The notes under the pieces: generated by a model | Seen by the model: only the letters and a program-made list of their open reading frames with translations | Told to the model about the DNA's origin: nothing | Databases searched by the model: none | In this document: one piece after another, positions 45,232-55,785 of the stretch | How the letters are laid out: each line of letters opens with the position of its first letter | Position numbering within the stretch: position 1 is the first letter of the stretch | Origin: Ancylobacter dichloromethanicus | GTDB lineage: Bacteria > Pseudomonadota > Alphaproteobacteria > Rhizobiales > Xanthobacteraceae | DNA: 64,000 nt | NCBI RefSeq assembly: GCF_018390645.1 | Contig: NZ_JAHBGC010000004.1 | Span: 72,994 to 136,993 of the forward strand | Direction of reading: 5' to 3' | Translations under genes and position numbers: made by a program

Positions 45232-45242
45232 TCATTCTATCT
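45232..45242. promoter_or_regulatory. shared motif between the divergent hydroxylase genes
   Basis: TCATTCTATCT is identical to 50565-50575 upstream of gntR; its reverse complement contains GATAGAATGA. It lies 70 bases from one gene start and 86 from the other, within AT-rich sequence. Candidate GntR operator half. Confidence 0.4.
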
Positions 45243-45327
45243 ATGTAAAGATAAGCACAAATCGGTCGATAACGTCGATTGTCGAATAAGATAGTCAAAC
45301 GATCAAATCACCCGCCGGGAGTTTTCA

Positions 45328-47736
45328 ATGGCCGCCGAACGGCAGGACAGCGCGCGGACAGGTGGCGGAAGAAGGCATCGCGGCATCGGCGCCCCGGTTC
45401 GCCGCAAGGAGGATGCCCGGCTGCTTGCCGGGCGCGGGCGGTTCATCGGCGACATGCGATTTCCGGGCCAGCTGGAGGCGGCCTTCCTGCGCTCCTCGCT
45501 CGCCCATGCCCGCATCAAGGCGGTGCATATCCCCCCGCATCTGGCGGGCCGGGCCTTCGTCCATGCCGACATGGCGGGGGTGAAGGACATTCTGGCGAAG
45601 ACCGGCCTGCCGGGCTTCCGCGTCTCCGCCCAGCCTTCGCTGGCCAGTGGCAAGGTACGGTTCGTGGGCGAGCCGGTGGTCATGGTGCTGGCGGAGACGC
45701 GGGCGCAGGCCGAGGACTGGTGCGAGGAGATCCACGTCGAATACGAGGAACTGCCGGCCAATGTCGACATGCTGCGCGCCGCGAGTGAGGGCGCCGCGCT
45801 GATCCACGAGGACTGGACGGAAAACGTGTTCCTGGTCTCCTCGACCGAGCGGAACTTCGACGAGATGCTGCAGGACGCGCCGATCAAGGTGACGCGCGAA
45901 GTGCGCACCAGCCGGCAATGCATGGCGCCGCTGGAAGGCAAGGGCTGCATCGCGCTGTTCGACCGCACCGTCGAGCAGCTCACACTGTGGACCTCGACCC
46001 AGATGCCGCACATCGTGCGCTCGGGTCTGGCAGAATGCCTCGGCCTCGACACCCGCAAGATCCGGGTGGTGGCGCCCGATGTCGGCGGCGGCTTTGGCTG
46101 GAAGGGCCTTCTCCAGCCCGAGGAGGTCTGCTGCGCCTGGGCCTCCCTGCGGCTGGACCGGCCGGTGAAATGGCTGGAGGACCGCCGCGAGCACCTGATC
46201 GCCGCCGCCAATTGCCGCGAGCATCATTATGTGATGACCGCCTATGCCGACACTGAGGGCCGCCTGCTCGGCCTGGAGGCGCAGGCCCATGTCGATGCCG
46301 GCGCCTATTCGGTCTACCCGTTCTCCGCCTGTCTTGAAGGGGCGCAGGTCGTCTCCAACCTGCCCGGCCCCTACAACCTCCCAGCCTATCGCTGCCGCAC
46401 CTATTCCGTGTGCTCCAACAAGCCGCCCATCGTGCCTTATCGCGGCGTGGCGCGCACCGGGGTGTGCACGGCGATGGAGCTGATGATCGACGCGGTGGCC
46501 CGCGCTGCCGGGCTGGAGCCCTACGAGGTGCGCCAGCGCAATCTGGTGCGGCCCGACCAGATGCCGTTCACCTCGATCACCGGCAAGGATTTCGACATGG
46601 GCGACTATCCCGAGAGCCTGCGCCGGGCTTTCGCGATGATCGGCCACGAGGGCGTCCGTGCGCGCCAGAAGGCGGGGGAGCCGGACGCCCGGCGCATCGG
46701 CCTCGGCTATGCCGTCTATTGCGAGCAGGGCGCGCACGGCACCTCCGTCTATCATGGCTGGGGCATCCCCATGGTGCCCGGCATCGAATCCTGCGGCGCC
46801 CGGCTGACCCCGGACGGCACGCTGGAGGTGCGCATCGGCGGCCAGAGCCACGGCCAGTCGATGGAGACGACGCTGGCGCAGGTGGCCTGCGAGGTGCTGG
46901 GCATCGACCCGGACCTGGTGAATGTCGTGCATGGCGACACGGCGATGACGCCCTATTCCACCGGCACCTGGGGTTCGCGCTCGGCGGTGATGGCGGGCGG
47001 CGCGGTGGCCAGCGCCTGCGAGCGGCTGGCCGGGCGGATCGCCCGGATCGGCGCACATCTGCTGCAGGCGCCGCAGGAGGCGGTGACCGTTCGCGACGCA
47101 CAGGTCATCGGCCCGAACGGCTCGGTGAGCTTCAGGGAGGTGGCGGCGACCTGGTATCTCGCCCCGCAGAACCTGCCGGCCGACATCGACCCCGACGGGC
47201 TGGACCTCGTCGCCGGCTATAGGCCCACCGTCGACACCGGCACCTTCTCCTATGCCGCCCATGCCTGCGTGGTGGCGGTGGCGCCGGAGACCGGGGAGGT
47301 CGAGATCCTCGATTACGTCATCGTCGAGGATGGCGGCGTGCTGCTCAACCCGATGGTGGTGGACGGCCAGATCTATGGCGGCACCGCGCAGGGTATCGGC
47401 ACCGCGCTCTATGAGGAGATGGTCTATGACGAGCATGGGCAGCCGCTCGCCTCGACCCTGGCCGATTATCTCCTGCCCGGCGCCGGCGAGATGCCGGATG
47501 TGCGCATCGCCCACATGGAAACCCCGTCGCCCAACACGCGCTTCGGCCAGAAGGGCATAGGCGAGGGCGGCGCCATCGCCCCGCCGGCGGCGATCGGCAA
47601 CGCCATTAACGACGCGCTGGCCGGGCTCGGCGTCGAGATGACGGTGTCGCCGATGACGCCGCGCCGGGTGCGCGAGGCGGTGCAGGCGGCGCGCGCCCGG
47701 GCCGAAGGGCAGATGTCGCAAAGGCTTGCGTCGTGA
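45328..47736 (+). CDS. molybdenum hydroxylase large subunit 2 (XDH/aldehyde oxidase family)
   Basis: An 802-residue molybdopterin subunit with an N-terminal extension: IGAPVRRKEDARLLAG, then DVGGGFGWKGL, SHGQSMETTLAQ and the base Glu in GQKGIGEGGAIAPP. The substrate loop is unusual (PYRGVARTGVC where most family members have AYRGVARPE). It hydroxylates a carbon, commonly next to a ring nitrogen or an aldehyde. Its partners follow as an overlapping trio. ATG at 45328 follows GGAG (45318-45321). Confidence 0.92.
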   Translation: MAAERQDSARTGGGRRHRGIGAPVRRKEDARLLAGRGRFIGDMRFPGQLEAAFLRSSLAHARIKAVHIPPHLAGRAFVHADMAGVKDILAKTGLPGFRVSAQPSLASGKVRFVGEPVVMVLAETRAQAEDWCEEIHVEYEELPANVDMLRAASEGAALIHEDWTENVFLVSSTERNFDEMLQDAPIKVTREVRTSRQCMAPLEGKGCIALFDRTVEQLTLWTSTQMPHIVRSGLAECLGLDTRKIRVVAPDVGGGFGWKGLLQPEEVCCAWASLRLDRPVKWLEDRREHLIAAANCREHHYVMTAYADTEGRLLGLEAQAHVDAGAYSVYPFSACLEGAQVVSNLPGPYNLPAYRCRTYSVCSNKPPIVPYRGVARTGVCTAMELMIDAVARAAGLEPYEVRQRNLVRPDQMPFTSITGKDFDMGDYPESLRRAFAMIGHEGVRARQKAGEPDARRIGLGYAVYCEQGAHGTSVYHGWGIPMVPGIESCGARLTPDGTLEVRIGGQSHGQSMETTLAQVACEVLGIDPDLVNVVHGDTAMTPYSTGTWGSRSAVMAGGAVASACERLAGRIARIGAHLLQAPQEAVTVRDAQVIGPNGSVSFREVAATWYLAPQNLPADIDPDGLDLVAGYRPTVDTGTFSYAAHACVVAVAPETGEVEILDYVIVEDGGVLLNPMVVDGQIYGGTAQGIGTALYEEMVYDEHGQPLASTLADYLLPGAGEMPDVRIAHMETPSPNTRFGQKGIGEGGAIAPPAAIGNAINDALAGLGVEMTVSPMTPRRVREAVQAARARAEGQMSQRLAS

Positions 47737-48544
47737 AGGCCGCGCGTTTCGACTATCGGCGCCCGGCGGACATCCTCGGCGCCACCGCCGCTCTGGCGGA
47801 CGAGGGTGCCAAGCCGATCGCCGGCGGGCAGAGCCTCGGGCCGATGCTCAACCTGCGCCTCGCCCGGCCTTCCTGCGTCGTCGATATCTCCCGCTTGCCC
47901 GAACTGCGGCGGGTGGAGGAACGCCCGGACGGAATCCTCTACGGCGCCGCGCTCACCCATGCCGAGTTCGAGGACGGCGCGGTGCCGGACCCCACCCCCG
48001 GCTTTCTCGCGCGGGTGGCGCATGGCATCGCCTATCGCGCGGTGCGCAATCGCGGCACCATCGGCGGCAGCCTCGCCCATGCCGATCCCGCCGCCGACTG
48101 GCCGACGACGCTGGCGGCGCTGGGCGCATGCGTGCATCTGGCCGGCCCCGCCGGGGCGCGGGAACTGCCGGTGGAGGCGTTCATCCTCGGCGCCTTCGAG
48201 ACGGCGCTGATGCCGGGCGAGATCATCACCGGGGTGTCGGTGCCCCGCCGCTCAGCGCGGGCGCGCTTCGGCTACCGCAAGTCCTGCCGCAAGCTCGGCG
48301 AGTTCGCCGAGGCGATGTGCGCGGTGCTGGTCGACCCCGAGACCGGCACGCAGCGTCTGGCGATCGGCGCCACCGAGGCGCGGCAGGTGGTGATCGCGGA
48401 TGCGCGTGCCGCGCTCGGCGCCCCTGAAACCGTCGATGAAATCCTGCGCGAGGCCGGCCTTGCCGCCGACCCGGCCATGTTCCGCCTGCGCCGCGAGGTG
48501 GTCCGGCAGGCCATCGCCGCGCTGGACAATGAGAGCCAGCCCGC

Positions 48545-48548
<4 letters not shown>
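47733..48548 (+). CDS. molybdenum hydroxylase FAD subunit
   Basis: A 271-residue FAD-binding medium subunit (CoxM/XdhB-like). FAD motifs: KPIAGGQSLGPMLNLRLA near residue 29 and RGTIGGSLAHADPAADWP around residue 110. The CO-dehydrogenase C-terminal domain is at the end. It passes electrons from the 2Fe-2S subunit to an acceptor. GTG at 47733 overlaps the large subunit stop and its own stop overlaps the next start (ATGA), so the three are translated together. Confidence 0.93.
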
Positions 48549-49735
<1,187 letters not shown>

Positions 49736-49746
49736 AGCCCGGCCGT

Positions 49747-50532
49747 TCAGCCCAGCAGGTCGATGTCGAGCTGCACGCAGTCGCCGCGATAGACGATGTC
49801 GGCGACATAGATCACCACATCGTTCTCGTCGGTGATGACCAGATGGGCCTCCACGGTGGGAAACCCGATGCCGGTGGCGAGCAGGTTCGCCACCCGCGGT
49901 TCGACCGTGCCGACGATGAAGGACTGTCGGGCGCGCTTCACCGTCAGCCCGTCGAGCGAGGCGATAACGGATACCGTGGGCTCGCGGTCGAAACGGGCCG
50001 GGGCAAGGGCGTAGAGCGCATCGTCGAAATGCACCCGGGCGAAGGAATAGGGCTGGCCGCGCCGCGACTGCACGCTCTCGAGATAGCGGTAGCGCGCCGC
50101 CGGCGTGCCGTCCTCCGGCCGGATGGTCGGAGGGGCGGGCGGGGTCGCGACGGGCAGGAAGCGCGGGATGTTGGCGCCGATGGTGCCGGCCAGCGAGTGC
50201 CATTTCAGGTCGAGCTTGAGCCAGCGCTTGTCTTCGACGGAAGCGGATACGAAGGTACCCTTGCCCTGGATGCGGCGCACCAGCCCTTCGCCCTGCAGCA
50301 CCTCCACCGCCTGCCGCACGGTGACGCGGGCGACCTGGAACTCGGCTTCCAGTTCCTGCAGCGTGGAGATCTTCTCGTTCGGCCCCCACACGCCATCCTC
50401 GATGCGGCGGCGGATGACGCCGGCGATCTGCAGATAGCGCGGCACCGGGCTGCGGCGGTAGTCGGGCTGGGCCGGCGCGGCCGGGGAATCCTTGAGCATG
50501 GGCGGTTGTCGGTCCGATCGCGCCGCCTTCAT
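49747..50532 (-). CDS. GntR-family regulator with UTRA effector domain
   Basis: A 261-residue regulator of the HutC/UTRA subfamily. The winged helix spans ~residues 30-98 (PRYLQIAGVIRRRIEDG, ARVTVRQAVEVLQGEGL, QGKGTFV). The C-terminal UTRA domain (chorismate-lyase fold) binds a small effector, here with SFARVHFDDALY and VEAHLVITDENDVVIYVADI. It lies between the hydroxylase operon (convergent, 11-base gap) and the PxpBC genes, and is the only regulator in the right-hand 20 kb, so it is the likely controller of this catabolic island. Confidence 0.92.
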   Translation of the reverse strand: MKAARSDRQPPMLKDSPAAPAQPDYRRSPVPRYLQIAGVIRRRIEDGVWGPNEKISTLQELEAEFQVARVTVRQAVEVLQGEGLVRRIQGKGTFVSASVEDKRWLKLDLKWHSLAGTIGANIPRFLPVATPPAPPTIRPEDGTPAARYRYLESVQSRRGQPYSFARVHFDDALYALAPARFDREPTVSVIASLDGLTVKRARQSFIVGTVEPRVANLLATGIGFPTVEAHLVITDENDVVIYVADIVYRGDCVQLDIDLLG

Positions 50533-50564
50533 GGCGGCATCTCGTCAGGGTAGAATCGGCGAAG

Positions 50565-50585
50565 TCATTCTATCTTCGGTATCAT
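50565..50585. promoter_or_regulatory. candidate GntR operator upstream of gntR
   Basis: On the minus strand this reads ATGATAC-N4-GATAGAATGA. The same 18-base pattern (14 fixed positions) recurs at 60565-60582, and part of it at 45232-45242. It is 33 bases upstream of the regulator's start, consistent with autoregulation. Confidence 0.45.
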
Positions 50586-50610
50586 GTAATCCTATTCGCC
50601 GCCGGGCGGG

Positions 50611-51651
50611 TTAGCCGCTTTCCAGCGCCGTGACAACGCCGGAGATCAAATTCGCGCCGTACAACGCCGCCGCGTCGATCCGGGCGCCCTCGCGCACCGG
50701 CGCCAGCGAGGCGATGATGCGGGCGATCTCCGCCTCCCGCGCGCGGCAGGCGTCTTCCCCCTCCGCGACCGTGACGGCGCGGAAGCGGATCTGCGCACCG
50801 GGCATCAGGCTGCCGGCGAGCGGCAGGTCGGCGGAAATCACCGTGGCGATCTTGGCGTAGCCGCCAATGGTCTGGTGGTCGGCGAGCAGCACGATGGGAA
50901 GTCCCGAGCCCGGCACCTGGATCGAGCCGGTGGCGATGCCGTCGGAGACGATGTCGGCGCCGTCGCGGAAGGCGAGCGGCGGGCCTTCCAGCCGCATGCC
51001 CATGCGGTCCGCCTCGCGCGAGACGCGGTAGGACGTGGTGAAGAAGGCGGCCATCGCCTCGTCGGTGAAGGCGTCGGCCTGCGGCCCGGGCACCGCGCGC
51101 AAGACGATCTCCCCGACGGCCCGCGGCGGCGAGGGGATTTCGAGGCACGGGCCCTGCACGGCGCGCGTGCCGAGCGGCAGGCGGTCGCCGGGCGCCAGCG
51201 GCCGCCCTTCATGCCCGCCGAAGCGGCCTTTGAGGTCGGTGGCGCGCGAGCCGAGCACGGCCGGCACGGCGAGGCCGCCGGCAAAGGCCAGCATCGCGCC
51301 GCCCGAGCCCGTGAGCGCGCCGATCCGTACCCGTGCGCCCTCCGGCACGTCGATGGCGCGCCAGGCGCCATAGCGCGACGTCTCGTCCGCGACGATGACC
51401 TCGATGTCGGCCTGCGCTCCCGCCAGCGCGAGGCGCGCCGGTCCGCCGGCCACCTCGAAGGTGGGGCCGGCAAGGCGAACCTCAAGTCCCGCCAGCCCGG
51501 CCTCATTGCCGACCAGCGCATTGGCGAGCCGCAGCGCGGTCCCGTCCAGCGCGCCGCAGACGGGTACGCCATAGGCCTGGAAGCCGTGCCGGCCGAGATC
51601 CTGCACGGTGGTCTGCGGGCCGGGCTGGAGCATGTGAAGAACCGTGCTCAT
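50611..51651 (-). CDS. pxpC: 5-oxoprolinase subunit C-like (KipA family)
   Basis: A 346-residue PxpC/KipA protein (also labelled biotin-dependent carboxyltransferase family). Signatures: MLQPGPQTTVQDLGRHGFQAYGV, GALDGTALRLANALVGN, RMGMRLEGPPLAF, and SIQVPGSGLPIVLLADHQTIGGYAKIA. With PxpB and PxpA it cleaves the lactam of 5-oxoproline with ATP; related complexes may open other cyclic amides. ATG at 51651 overlaps the pxpB stop. The gntR gene on the same strand follows 12 bases before this gene's... the regulator lies downstream by 78 bases. Confidence 0.9.
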   Translation of the reverse strand: MSTVLHMLQPGPQTTVQDLGRHGFQAYGVPVCGALDGTALRLANALVGNEAGLAGLEVRLAGPTFEVAGGPARLALAGAQADIEVIVADETSRYGAWRAIDVPEGARVRIGALTGSGGAMLAFAGGLAVPAVLGSRATDLKGRFGGHEGRPLAPGDRLPLGTRAVQGPCLEIPSPPRAVGEIVLRAVPGPQADAFTDEAMAAFFTTSYRVSREADRMGMRLEGPPLAFRDGADIVSDGIATGSIQVPGSGLPIVLLADHQTIGGYAKIATVISADLPLAGSLMPGAQIRFRAVTVAEGEDACRAREAEIARIIASLAPVREGARIDAAALYGANLISGVVTALESG

Positions 51652-52418
51652 GCCGGTGTTCCCTCGGTTTCCACCCGGTAGCTCCCGCGCGCGACAGCCT
51701 CCCGGGTGGCGGCATGCTCGTCCGCTTCGACCGGCACGAACCGCACTCCGTCTCCCGGCGCGAACAGGGTGGGCGGCGACCAGAGCGGATCGAAGAAGCG
51801 CAACGGCGTGTTGCCGAGCAGATGCCAGCCGCCGGGCGATTCCACCGGGTAGATGCCGCTCATGCGCTGGGCGATGGCGACCGAGCCGGGCGGCACGCGC
51901 ACCCGGGGAGTGGTGCGGCGCGGCAGGTCGAGCGCCTCCGGCAGGTCGCCGAGATAGGCGAAGCCGGGCAGGAAGCCCTGCACATAGACCCGATACAGCG
52001 TGCCGGCGTGCAGGGCGATCACCTCCGGCTCGCTCAGGCCGGTGGCGGCGGCCACCTCGGCGAGGTCCGGCCCCGCCTCGCCGCCATAGAGCACCGGAAT
52101 ACGCCAGACGCGCGCGGGGGCGTCGCCCGCCGCGTCCTCCAGTTCCAGCGCGCCGATGAACATCTGGAGCGCCTGCGCGCTGGTGCGGCGCGGGTCGTAA
52201 TGCACCAGCAGCGAACGGAAGCTCGGCACGGTCTCCACCAGCCCTTCCGGCGGCGCCGCGGCCAGAAGCGCGGCGGTGCGGTGGACGAGGGCGTTGATCG
52301 CCGGGTCGATGCGGGTGCCGAACTCGACCGCGAAGGCGGTGTCTCCCACCGGCAGGAAGCGCGCGCGGGCGTCGATACGCTGCATCCTCACCTGCCCGCC
52401 GGCCATCCGTGCCCCCAT
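51648..52418 (-). CDS. pxpB: 5-oxoprolinase subunit B-like (KipI family)
   Basis: A 256-residue PxpB/KipI protein: RFLPVGDTAFAVEFG, PSFRSLLVHYDP, YRVYVQGFLPGFAYLG and ESPGGWHLLGNTPLRFFDP. It is the partner of PxpC. ATG at 52418 (an internal ATG at MQRID is an alternative). It is divergent from pxpA across 120 bases that contain a perfect palindrome, so the three subunits come from one control region. Confidence 0.9.
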   Translation of the reverse strand: MGARMAGGQVRMQRIDARARFLPVGDTAFAVEFGTRIDPAINALVHRTAALLAAAPPEGLVETVPSFRSLLVHYDPRRTSAQALQMFIGALELEDAAGDAPARVWRIPVLYGGEAGPDLAEVAAATGLSEPEVIALHAGTLYRVYVQGFLPGFAYLGDLPEALDLPRRTTPRVRVPPGSVAIAQRMSGIYPVESPGGWHLLGNTPLRFFDPLWSPPTLFAPGDGVRFVPVEADEHAATREAVARGSYRVETEGTPA

Positions 52419-52450
52419 TTCGCCCCCGTGCGTTGCCGCCCTGCAGCAAT

Positions 52451-52468
52451 CATACTAATGTTAGTATG
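52451..52468. promoter_or_regulatory. perfect 18-bp palindrome between pxpB and pxpA
   Basis: CATACTAA-TG-TTAGTATG. It shares ATACTAATG-x-TAG with the site at 60565-60582. Position between divergent starts (33 bases from pxpB, 70 from pxpA) suggests a shared operator, plausibly for the nearby GntR regulator. Confidence 0.55.
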
Positions 52469-52538
52469 TTTCGACTTGAAATGCATGATTATATAATGTG
52501 TTAATGTCAATGGAACCTAGGGTGTCGGGAGGCTGGCC

Positions 52539-53315
52539 GTGGCGAAGCGCATGAATGTCAACGCGGATATGGGTGAGGGCTACGGCCATTACGATATCGG
52601 CAATGACGACGCGATCCTGAAGATCGTCAAGAGCGTCAATGTCGCCTGCGGCCTGCATGCCGGCGATGCCACGGTCATGCGCGACGTCTGCCTCAAGGCA
52701 AAGGCGAACGGCGTCTCGGTCGGTGCCCATCCCGGCTTCAACGACATCTGGGGCTTCGGCCGCCGGCAGATCCGCATGAATGCCGACGATCTCGAATATC
52801 TCGTGGCCTACCAGCTCGGCGCGCTCGCCGGCATGGCGGCCTATGCCGGCGTGAAGGTGACCCATGTGAAGCCGCACGGGGCCCTGAACAATATGTGCGC
52901 GGTGGACAGCGCCTATGCGCGCGCCATCGCCCGCGCCATCAAGGTGGTCGATCCCTCGCTCTATTATCTCGCCCTCTCGGGGACGGAGATGGAGAAGGCG
53001 GCGATCGATATCGGCGTGCCGCTGTCGCGCGAAGCCTTCATCGACCGGCTCTACGAGGATGACGGCAATCTGCGCTCGCGCACCCATGCGGACGCGATGA
53101 TCCGCGACCCCAAAGTCGCCTCGGAGCGCGTCGTGCGCATGGTGCTCGACGGCGAGATCATCTCGGTGAACGGCAAGAAGATGCCGACGAAGTTCGATTC
53201 GCTTTGCGTGCATGGCGACGAGCCGAGCGCCATCGCGGTTGCTTCCGCCTGCTGCGAGGCGCTGCGCGCGGCCGGCGTGGAACTCGTGACCCTGCCTGAG
53301 ATGATGGCGGGCTGA
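52539..53315 (+). CDS. pxpA: 5-oxoprolinase subunit A-like (LamB/YcsF family)
   Basis: A 258-residue PxpA, the LamB/YcsF-fold subunit: MNVNADMGEGYGHYDIGNDD, NVACGLHAGDATVM, SVGAHPGFNDIWGFGRR and THVKPHGALNNM are all diagnostic. It supplies the hydrolase site of ATP-dependent lactam opening. GTG at 52539 has GGGAGG six bases before it. Only three bases separate its stop from the F420 gene fbiC, making the two a transcriptional and probably translational unit. Confidence 0.92.
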   Translation: MAKRMNVNADMGEGYGHYDIGNDDAILKIVKSVNVACGLHAGDATVMRDVCLKAKANGVSVGAHPGFNDIWGFGRRQIRMNADDLEYLVAYQLGALAGMAAYAGVKVTHVKPHGALNNMCAVDSAYARAIARAIKVVDPSLYYLALSGTEMEKAAIDIGVPLSREAFIDRLYEDDGNLRSRTHADAMIRDPKVASERVVRMVLDGEIISVNGKKMPTKFDSLCVHGDEPSAIAVASACCEALRAAGVELVTLPEMMAG

Positions 53316-53318
53316 ACG

Positions 53319-55760
53319 ATGGCGGACGGGCGGGACGGGGCGTTCGTTGCTGCGGGCGGGCGCCTCGACGACGAGGCCGCCCTCGCGCTCGCGGAGGCGG
53401 CCGCCCTCGGCGGGCTGATGGCGCGGGCCGCGCGGCGGCGCGACGCCGCCTTCGGCGGCACCGTCACCGTCTCGCGAAAAGTGTTCATTCCGCTGACCCA
53501 GCTCTGCCGGGACGTCTGCCACTACTGCACCTTCGCCCATCCGCCCCGCAAGGGACAGCGCGCCTTCCTCACGCCCGACGAGGTGCTGGAAATCGCCCGC
53601 GCCGGCGCGCGCATGGGCTGCGACGAGGCGCTGTTCACCCTCGGCGACAAGCCGGAGCTTCGCTACGCGGTGGCGCGGGAGGAACTGGCGGCGCTCGGCC
53701 ACGACAGCACGCTGTCCTATCTGCGCGCCATGGCCGCGCTGGTGCTGGAGGAGACGGGGCTGCTGCCGCACCTCAATGCCGGGGTGATGGACGAGGCCGA
53801 TCTTGTCCGCCTGCGCGAGGTGTCGGCGTCGCAGGGGTTGATGATCGAGACCACCGCCGGGCGGCTCTCGGCGCGCGGTGGCCCGCATTTCGGTTCGCCG
53901 GACAAGCTGCCGGCGGCGCGCCTCGCCACGCTGGAGGCGGCGGGCCGGGCGCGGGTGCCCTTCACCACCGGCCTGCTGATCGGCATCGGCGAGACGCGGC
54001 GCGAACGGATCGAGGCGCTGCTCGCCATCCGGGCGGCGCATGAGCGGCACGGCCATGTGCAGGAAGTCATCATCCAAAATTTCCGCGCCAAGGCCGGCAC
54101 CCGCATGGCGAAGGCACCCGAGCCCTCGCTGGAGGAGCATCTGTGGACCGTCGCCGTCGCGCGGCTCGTCCTCGGCCCCGGAATCTCCCTTCAGGCCCCG
54201 CCCAATCTCCGGCCGGAGGGGCTGAAGGCGCTGATCGAGGCCGGCATCAACGATTGGGGCGGGGTCTCGCCGGTGACGCCCGACCATGTGAACCCGGAAG
54301 CGCCGTGGCCGGCGCTGGCCGTGCTGGGGGCGGCGACCGCCCGCGCCGGCAAGGTGCTGGCGCCCCGGCTCGCCGCCTATCCCACCTATATCGCCGACCG
54401 TGCGACATGGCTCGACGCGAAGGTTGCCCCGCTCGTGCTGCGCCGGGCCGACGCGGCCGGCCTTGCCCATGAGAGCGGCTGGCGGGTCGGGACGATGGAA
54501 GATCGCACGGCCGTGGTCGACTGGCCGGCCGCGCCGGCGCTGCCCGGGCCGGACAGCGCGCTGGATGCGGTGCTGGAGAGCGCCTTCTCCGGCCGGGCGT
54601 TGGGTGAGGCGGATATCGTCCATCTGTTCGAGGCACGCGGCGACAGGGCGCGGCGCGTCTTCGAGGCGGCGGATTCGCTGCGCCGCGAGACGGTGGGCGA
54701 CACCGTCTCCTATGTCGTCACCCGCAACATCAACTACACCAATGTCTGCGCCTATCGCTGCGGCTTCTGCGCCTTCTCCAAGGGCCGGCAGAACGCGCAT
54801 CTGCGCGGCCGGGCCTATGAACTCGACCTTGCCGAGATCCAGCGCCGCACCCGCGAGGCCTGGGAGCGTGGCGCGACCGAAGTGTGCATGCAGGGCGGCA
54901 TCCACCCGGATTTCTCCGGCGAGACCTATCTCACCATCCTCCGCGCGGTGAAGCAGACCGTGCCGGAGATGCACGTCCATGCCTTCTCGGCGCTGGAAGT
55001 GCGCCACGGCGCGGCGACGCTTCGCATTCCGGTGCCCGAATTTCTGCTCCGCCTGAAAGACGCCGGGCTCGGCACGCTGCCCGGCACGGCGGCGGAAATT
55101 CTCGACGACGAGGTGCGCGCCCTCATCTGCCCGGACAAGCTGACCACCCGGGAATGGCTGGAGACGATCGGCGATGCGCACCGCGCCGGCCTGAGGACCA
55201 CCTCGACCATCATGTTCGGCCATGTCGACGGCTACGCGCACTGGGCGCGGCACCTGCTGCGCCTGCGCCGGCTGCAGGGCGAGACCGGCGGCATCACCGA
55301 ATTCGTGCCGCTGCCCTTCCTGCACATGGAAGCGCCGCTCTATCTGAAGGGCGGCACCCGGCAGGGACCGAGCCGGCGCGAGGCGCTGCTGATGCACGCG
55401 GTGGGCCGGCTGGCGCTGCATCCGCTGATTCCCAACGTTCAGGCCTCCTGGGTGAAGCTGGGCGAGGGCGGTCTCGTCGACGCGCTGAAGGCGGGTGCCA
55501 ATGATATTGGCGGTACGCTGATGGACGAATCGATCAGCCGCGCCGCCGGCGGCACGCATGGGCAGGAATTCGCTCCCGACCGGATGGAGGCGGCGATCCG
55601 CGCCGCGGGCCGGCTTGCCCGCCAGCGCACCACGCTCTACGGGGACGCGCCCTCGCGGCAGAAGCAGCGCTCCTATGCCGCCGAGGCGCTGAGCCCGCGC
55701 GTCGAGCCGGCGGCCGGAAAGTTCGCGCGCATAGGAAGTCTTGCCGTGCGGCGGGGCTAA
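53319..55760 (+). CDS. fbiC: FO synthase, fused CofG-CofH
   Basis: An 813-residue fusion of two radical SAM enzymes that make FO (the deazaflavin of F420) from tyrosine and the pyrimidine 5-amino-6-ribitylaminouracil. The N-terminal CofG half has the cluster Cys63-x3-Cys67-x2-Cys70 (CRDVCHYCTF) and MIETTAGRLS. The C-terminal CofH half has Cys477-x3-Cys481-x2-Cys484 (CAYRCGFCAFSKG), MQGGIHPDF and TEFVPLPFLHMEAPLY. Both clusters are intact and length fits FbiC (~850). It starts three bases after pxpA, far from the cofEDC operon. Confidence 0.96.
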   Translation: MADGRDGAFVAAGGRLDDEAALALAEAAALGGLMARAARRRDAAFGGTVTVSRKVFIPLTQLCRDVCHYCTFAHPPRKGQRAFLTPDEVLEIARAGARMGCDEALFTLGDKPELRYAVAREELAALGHDSTLSYLRAMAALVLEETGLLPHLNAGVMDEADLVRLREVSASQGLMIETTAGRLSARGGPHFGSPDKLPAARLATLEAAGRARVPFTTGLLIGIGETRRERIEALLAIRAAHERHGHVQEVIIQNFRAKAGTRMAKAPEPSLEEHLWTVAVARLVLGPGISLQAPPNLRPEGLKALIEAGINDWGGVSPVTPDHVNPEAPWPALAVLGAATARAGKVLAPRLAAYPTYIADRATWLDAKVAPLVLRRADAAGLAHESGWRVGTMEDRTAVVDWPAAPALPGPDSALDAVLESAFSGRALGEADIVHLFEARGDRARRVFEAADSLRRETVGDTVSYVVTRNINYTNVCAYRCGFCAFSKGRQNAHLRGRAYELDLAEIQRRTREAWERGATEVCMQGGIHPDFSGETYLTILRAVKQTVPEMHVHAFSALEVRHGAATLRIPVPEFLLRLKDAGLGTLPGTAAEILDDEVRALICPDKLTTREWLETIGDAHRAGLRTTSTIMFGHVDGYAHWARHLLRLRRLQGETGGITEFVPLPFLHMEAPLYLKGGTRQGPSRREALLMHAVGRLALHPLIPNVQASWVKLGEGGLVDALKAGANDIGGTLMDESISRAAGGTHGQEFAPDRMEAAIRAAGRLARQRTTLYGDAPSRQKQRSYAAEALSPRVEPAAGKFARIGSLAVRRG

Positions 55761-55785
55761 GCGGTCCGCGAGGCCGTGGGCGGGA

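Noticed and set aside
50611-53315. Carboxylase/allophanate hydrolase (urea) system
   Set aside because: KipI/KipA proteins are often labelled that way, but the presence of the LamB/YcsF gene makes the PxpABC oxoprolinase-type assignment better; no urea carboxylase is present.
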